A stretch of DNA of 64,000 nt from Parasegetibacter sp. NRK P23 (GTDB taxonomy: Bacteria > Bacteroidota > Bacteroidia > Chitinophagales > Chitinophagaceae), in NCBI RefSeq assembly GCF_023721715.1, contig NZ_JAMDLG010000001.1:995889-1059888 (forward strand). The letters are read 5' to 3'. Every line of letters begins with the position of its first letter. Position 1 is the stretch's first letter. Below the pieces are notes generated by a model that was given only the letters and a program-made list of their open reading frames with translations, did not search any database and had not been told where the DNA came from. The translations under genes were made by a program, and so were the position numbers. Of this stretch, positions 61,212 through 64,000 are shown in pieces.

Positions 61212-62012
61212 TTAGCGTGTTAGCAATGTGATCGCAACAGTTACAACGGATAGCAGACTTGCCGCAATACTTACATTCCTGACAAATATCTGGTCATTTC
61301 CGGCAGACTTTCTTCTATTGGGCTCTACATATACAAGGTCGTTCTGCTTTAAGAAAAAATAAGGCGACTTGTAAATATCCGGACTGCGCAGATCAATCCG
61401 GCCAGTTGTACGAACGCCGTTTTCTTCTCTTACAACAAGAATATTATCCCTTCTCCCAAAAACGGTAAGATCTCCTGACAAACCTATCGCATCAAGAATA
61501 GACACCTGCTGGTCGGGCAAATTGATCATCCCAGGACTGGCAACCTCGCCCACCACTGTAATTTTTTTATTGGTAAATCTTACAACAGCATATGGATTCC
61601 TTAATAAGGTATCCAGGGAATGTTTCAACATTTCAGCAACCTCTTGTTTAGTCTTCCCCTCTACCTTGATATCGCCTAAGCCGTGAAAATAGATCATGCC
61701 ATTCCTGTCCACCTGATACCCCCTGCCGGTAGCCGGCAAATTAGAAGTATTTCCCGCATTCATATTAGCATTTGCGCTGCCCCCGGTCTGTTGCTGATTA
61801 TAAATATCAGAAGCATCCTTGTTATCACTATACACCATGATCGTAAGCAAATCTCCTTTTTGGATAAGCGGTTCAGGAAATGCAACGTCTTTTGCAAGAG
61901 TAGAATCTATCCCTTGCAGATAAAGGCGCTCCTGATGCGCCTTTTTACTTACTCCACATGAGACCAACAACAACATTGTGCCGAAAGCCGCAACAATAAT
62001 TCTGATATTCAT
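61212..62012 (-). CDS. wza: Polysaccharide export outer-membrane lipoprotein (Wza type)
   Basis: 266 residues. A lipoprotein signal (GTMLLLVSC, lipid Cys near 19) leads to the poly-export domain (QKGDLLTIMVYSDNKDASDI) and SLBB-like domain (ITVVGEVASPGMINLPDQQ). The C-terminus has a hydrophobic stretch (IAASLLSVVTVAITLL) where Wza has its amphipathic pore helix. Wza forms the channel through which polymer crosses the outer membrane, in contact with Wzc, encoded next. A 296-bp leader lies upstream, following the NusG-like gene. Confidence 0.92.
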   Translation of the reverse strand: MNIRIIVAAFGTMLLLVSCGVSKKAHQERLYLQGIDSTLAKDVAFPEPLIQKGDLLTIMVYSDNKDASDIYNQQQTGGSANANMNAGNTSNLPATGRGYQVDRNGMIYFHGLGDIKVEGKTKQEVAEMLKHSLDTLLRNPYAVVRFTNKKITVVGEVASPGMINLPDQQVSILDAIGLSGDLTVFGRRDNILVVREENGVRTTGRIDLRSPDIYKSPYFFLKQNDLVYVEPNRRKSAGNDQIFVRNVSIAASLLSVVTVAITLLTR

Positions 62013-62308
62013 ATATAATGTGCAATTATTTCAAACGCTTAAAAATAGATAGCGCAACAATTCAATGCAAAACATTCAAAACACAGCTTCGCCACCTCAG
62101 TCACATGCTAAGTTTGCGACCCAGTAAGCAAATACCGGACCCATTTTTCTCTATCAAAGAAATATTAATCAATTATATATATTGATAAAAAATAATATCC
62201 GTTAATGAGATGTTAAGGCCCGCTACTTTGCGCAAATATAACGGATTGATTGTATTAGAAGTATTTGGAAATCACCGGAATGAAATGTTTTGAGGGATAT
62301 CAAGCGCG
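62013..62308 (-). promoter_or_regulatory. Untranslated leader and likely promoter region of the wza operon
   Basis: 296 bp between the NusG-like gene and wza. On the minus strand TATATTTG at 62233-62240 is a perfect match to the Bacteroidota -7 box TAnnTTTG; no good -33 box was found. A start there would give a leader of about 210 nt before wza. An AT-rich hairpin (ATCAAT...ATTGAT) lies at 62168-62186. The position directly after a NusG-like gene suits a leader on which that protein acts. Confidence 0.45.
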
Positions 62309-62812
62309 CTATTTCGCCATCGGTAGCACGTTATTCCGGTCCAAAGTGGCGATCAGCGCCACGCCCAGCCTTTCCAGCCGGAGTTCCACGGTTTTGTGGC
62401 GCACCTTCACCACCAGTCCTTCCTCGTTCATGAAGATGCCCTGCTGCACCACTGCTTTCACCCCTTCCTTCAACTGCACCTGCACAATCTCGGCGCCCTG
62501 GTGCTCGTTCAGGAACTTACGGATGATCACAATTTCTTCATCTTTAACAATGGCGGGCTTGCCGCACCAGTACACGAAGTTCACCACCCCATCAATGGTG
62601 CGCACCCGGGCATGCTCGTTTTCCGCAAGGCGGACAAAGACATAACTTTTAAAAAGTGGTTCTTCCACGATCTTGACGCGATCGCTCCATTTGCGGCGGT
62701 ATTTGGAAAGGGGACAATAGGTTTCAAATCCGTTCTGACGGAAAAGTTGATTCACCTTCTTTTCCCATCGGGGCTTGGTGTAAACGGCGTACCAGTTCCT
62801 GGATAAGTTCAT
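62309..62812 (-). CDS. NusG-like antitermination protein (UpxY/LoaP-type NusG paralogue)
   Basis: 167 residues from MNLSRNWYAVYTKPRWEKKV; the open frame to 62866 adds 18 residues without family resemblance. The NGN domain is clear (WYAVYTKPRWEKKVNQLFR, PLFKSYVFVRL) and the C-terminal half has KOW features (GVKAVVQQGIFMNEEGLV). Such NusG paralogues (UpxY in Bacteroides, LoaP in Firmicutes, RfaH in Proteobacteria) let RNA polymerase read through long polysaccharide operons. It lies just upstream of the wza operon and its 300-bp leader, as expected for a dedicated antiterminator. It is not the housekeeping NusG, which would have rpoB-type neighbours. Confidence 0.9.
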   Translation of the reverse strand: MNLSRNWYAVYTKPRWEKKVNQLFRQNGFETYCPLSKYRRKWSDRVKIVEEPLFKSYVFVRLAENEHARVRTIDGVVNFVYWCGKPAIVKDEEIVIIRKFLNEHQGAEIVQVQLKEGVKAVVQQGIFMNEEGLVVKVRHKTVELRLERLGVALIATLDRNNVLPMAK

Positions 62813-62837
62813 CGTGCTAGCTGCAAATATAGGGATA

Positions 62838-63347
62838 TTACCCTGTGATGTTTCCTTCTTTGTCAACGGTTCCGGCCCTTTTCGCGGGCACGCCGGTCAT
62901 AAGGGCGAAGGGCGGAACATCCCTCGTTACCACGGCGCCGGCGCCGATCATCGCGTATTCCCCGATGGTGATGCCACAGATAATGGTGGCGTTGGCGCCA
63001 ACGCTGGCCCCTTTTTCGATCACCGTGGGGCGCATCTCCTGCTTCCGCTCAATAAACGCACGGGGGTTCATTACATTGGTGAACACGACCGAAGGGCCGA
63101 GGAACACATCGTCGGCCACGGAAACACCTTTGTAAACCGAAACATTGTTCTGAATTTTCACGCCGCTCCCGATCTGTACGCTCGCGTCGATGTACACATT
63201 CTGGCCCAGAATACAACGTTCTCCGATAGAAGCGCCGGGCATAACATGGGAGAAGTGCCAGATACGGGTACCGGCCCCGATTTGCGCGCCTTCATCCACA
63301 ATGGCGCTCGGATGTATATAATAAGGGGATGAAACTGGTTCCTGCAT
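62838..63347 (-). CDS. WbpD/WlbB-like acetyltransferase (left-handed beta-helix)
   Basis: 169 residues from [20 protein letters not shown] (an ATG at 63368 would add seven). Hexapeptide repeats fill the protein ([37 protein letters not shown]), and [15 protein letters not shown] is the block typical of WbpD/WlbB, which N-acetylate UDP-3-amino-hexosaminuronic acids, or of the related FdtC-like enzymes. A UDP-N-acetylhexosamine dehydrogenase is present in the locus, but the aminotransferase and C3 oxidase of the WbpD pathway are not in the window. It is the first gene of the cluster on this strand, 25 bp before the NusG-like gene. Confidence 0.87.
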   Translation of the reverse strand: MQEPVSSPYYIHPSAIVDEGAQIGAGTRIWHFSHVMPGASIGERCILGQNVYIDASVQIGSGVKIQNNVSVYKGVSVADDVFLGPSVVFTNVMNPRAFIERKQEMRPTVIEKGASVGANATIICGITIGEYAMIGAGAVVTRDVPPFALMTGVPAKRAGTVDKEGNITG

Positions 63348-63421
63348 ATTCAATAGATAGGCGCTCAAATTAGGATTTTCCCCGCTTAAAAATCAGGGAA
63401 AACCGTAATCTGCCACCGGCT

Positions 63422-63465
63422 CAATCTAAAATTCAACATCCAACAATCTAAAATTCAACATCCAA
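63422..63465. repeat. Tandem 22-bp direct repeat in the divergent intergenic region
   Basis: Two identical 22-bp units abut at 63422-63443 and 63444-63465, followed by partial units (AATCCAAAATC). The unit begins CAATCTAAAATTCAAC. It lies between the acetyltransferase gene and the start of the DUF5009-like gene. Similar AT-rich ATCTAAAAT-type repeats are common in intergenic DNA of Chitinophagaceae and their relatives, from memory. Confidence 0.85.
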
Positions 63466-63506
63466 AATCCAAAATCTCCCTAACTTCCTCCTGCAAAACC
63501 AACCAC

Positions 63507-64000
63507 TTGAAAAGATACTACTCCCTCGACGTGTTCCGGGGCGCCACGGTGGCCCTCATGATCCTGGTGAACAACCCCGGTAGCTGGTCGCATATTTACC
63601 CGCCCCTGCAGCACGCCTCCTGGCACGGGTGCACGCCCACCGACCTGGTTTTCCCGTTTTTCCTTTTCGCCGTGGGCAACGCCATGGCGTTTGTAATGCC
63701 CAAACTGCAGGAAGCCGGACCAGCCGTTTTCTGGAGAAAAGTCATCAAAAGGACCCTGCTCATCTTCGGGATCGGACTGCTCCTCAACTGGTCGCCATTC
63801 GTGGCGTGGCAGCAAGGGGCGCTAACGCTGAAACCACTGGAGAACCTGCGCATATTCGGCGTGCTGCAACGTATCGCCCTGTGCTACTTTTTCGCTTCTG
63901 TACTTGTGTTTTATCTCGGTCCCAAAAAAGCATTCGTGGCCAGCGGCATCATCTTACTGGTGTATTGGTACCTGTGCGTGCAGTTCGGTACGCCCGGTGA
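63507..64000 (+). CDS. DUF5009/HGSNAT-like membrane acyltransferase, N-terminal part (cut by window edge)
   Basis: The first 164 codons, running off the right edge. The translation from a TTG at 63507 is MKRYYSLDVFRGATVALMIL, then VNNPGSWSHIYPPLQHASWH and TDLVFPFFLFAVGNAMAF. These are the signature opening of the heparan-alpha-glucosaminide N-acetyltransferase-like family (DUF1624/DUF5009), multi-pass proteins that move acetyl groups across the membrane to sugars. No ATG precedes the first helix in frame, which supports the TTG start. It is divergent from the polysaccharide cluster, and its relation to it is uncertain. Confidence 0.87.
   Translation, partial: MKRYYSLDVFRGATVALMILVNNPGSWSHIYPPLQHASWHGCTPTDLVFPFFLFAVGNAMAFVMPKLQEAGPAVFWRKVIKRTLLIFGIGLLLNWSPFVAWQQGALTLKPLENLRIFGVLQRIALCYFFASVLVFYLGPKKAFVASGIILLVYWYLCVQFGTPG

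Noticed and set aside
63480-64000. Open frames on both strands overlapping the right-hand end, including one starting at 63629 on the plus strand
   Set aside because: They are other frames of the DUF5009-like gene, whose frame from 63507 has a clear family signature.
1-64000. tRNA, rRNA, insertion sequence, prophage or CRISPR elements
   Set aside because: Nothing with the needed sequence features was seen on either strand.

Overview
The window looks like part of the chromosome of a Bacteroidota bacterium, most likely of the Chitinophagaceae (inference). The grounds are a SusC/SusD pair run by an ECF sigma factor and FecR anti-sigma factor, a secreted protein with a type IX secretion (T9SS) C-terminal signal, scarce Shine-Dalgarno sites, TTG and GTG starts, and a TAnnTTTG-type promoter box. 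No rRNA, tRNA, CRISPR array, transposase or phage gene was seen.

Layout. (1) 1-5996, minus strand: ECF sigma factor, FecR, SusC and the start of SusD, a nutrient-uptake locus with trans-envelope signalling. (2) 6096-9964: a Bcr/CflA-type exporter facing a siderophore-type TonB receptor. (3) 10006-18082, minus strand: a tight three-gene operon for a protein with two serine protease domains (trypsin-like and subtilisin-like), an M19-dipeptidase-like hydrolase and a 1188-residue multi-pass protein with a Cache-like sensor region. I do not recognise this set as a named system, and it is the best candidate here for undescribed biology. (4) 18194-22412: an AraC regulator divergent from a large T9SS-exported, calcium-binding-repeat protein. 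(5) 22479-32591: a carotenoid locus in two arms, crtY-crtZ-idi on the minus strand and sigma factor-crtI-crtB on the plus strand. Between them lie glpF-glpK, a MerR regulator with the cobalamin-pocket motifs of CarH photoreceptors, and an unknown membrane protein. The enzymes present predict zeaxanthin; crtE is not in the window. (6) 32593-63368, minus strand: an exopolysaccharide locus of about 30 kb. A hexapeptide acetyltransferase and a NusG-like antiterminator are followed by a leader of about 300 bp and then wza, wzc and some 20 further genes, mostly overlapping or nearly abutting, down to gmd and fcl, where a strong terminator lies. CpsB-like phosphatase and one more glycosyltransferase follow. 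(7) 63507-64000: the start of a DUF5009/HGSNAT-like membrane acyltransferase.

How the genes work together. The polysaccharide locus holds eight glycosyltransferases, a Wzx flippase, a Wzy-like polymerase, the Wza/Wzc export pair and enzymes for GDP-fucose, a UDP-N-acetylhexosaminuronic acid and dTDP-Fuc4N. This fits a Wzx/Wzy-type capsule or exopolysaccharide with fucose, a uronic acid and Fuc4NAc. The initiating phosphoglycosyltransferase, rmlA/rmlB and the GDP-mannose genes are not here. The middle of the locus is visibly AT-rich compared with its flanks, as is common for transferred polysaccharide clusters. Carotenoid control is probably by light through the CarH-like protein, supported by a matching pair of half-sites in front of carH and in front of the sigma-crtIB operon.
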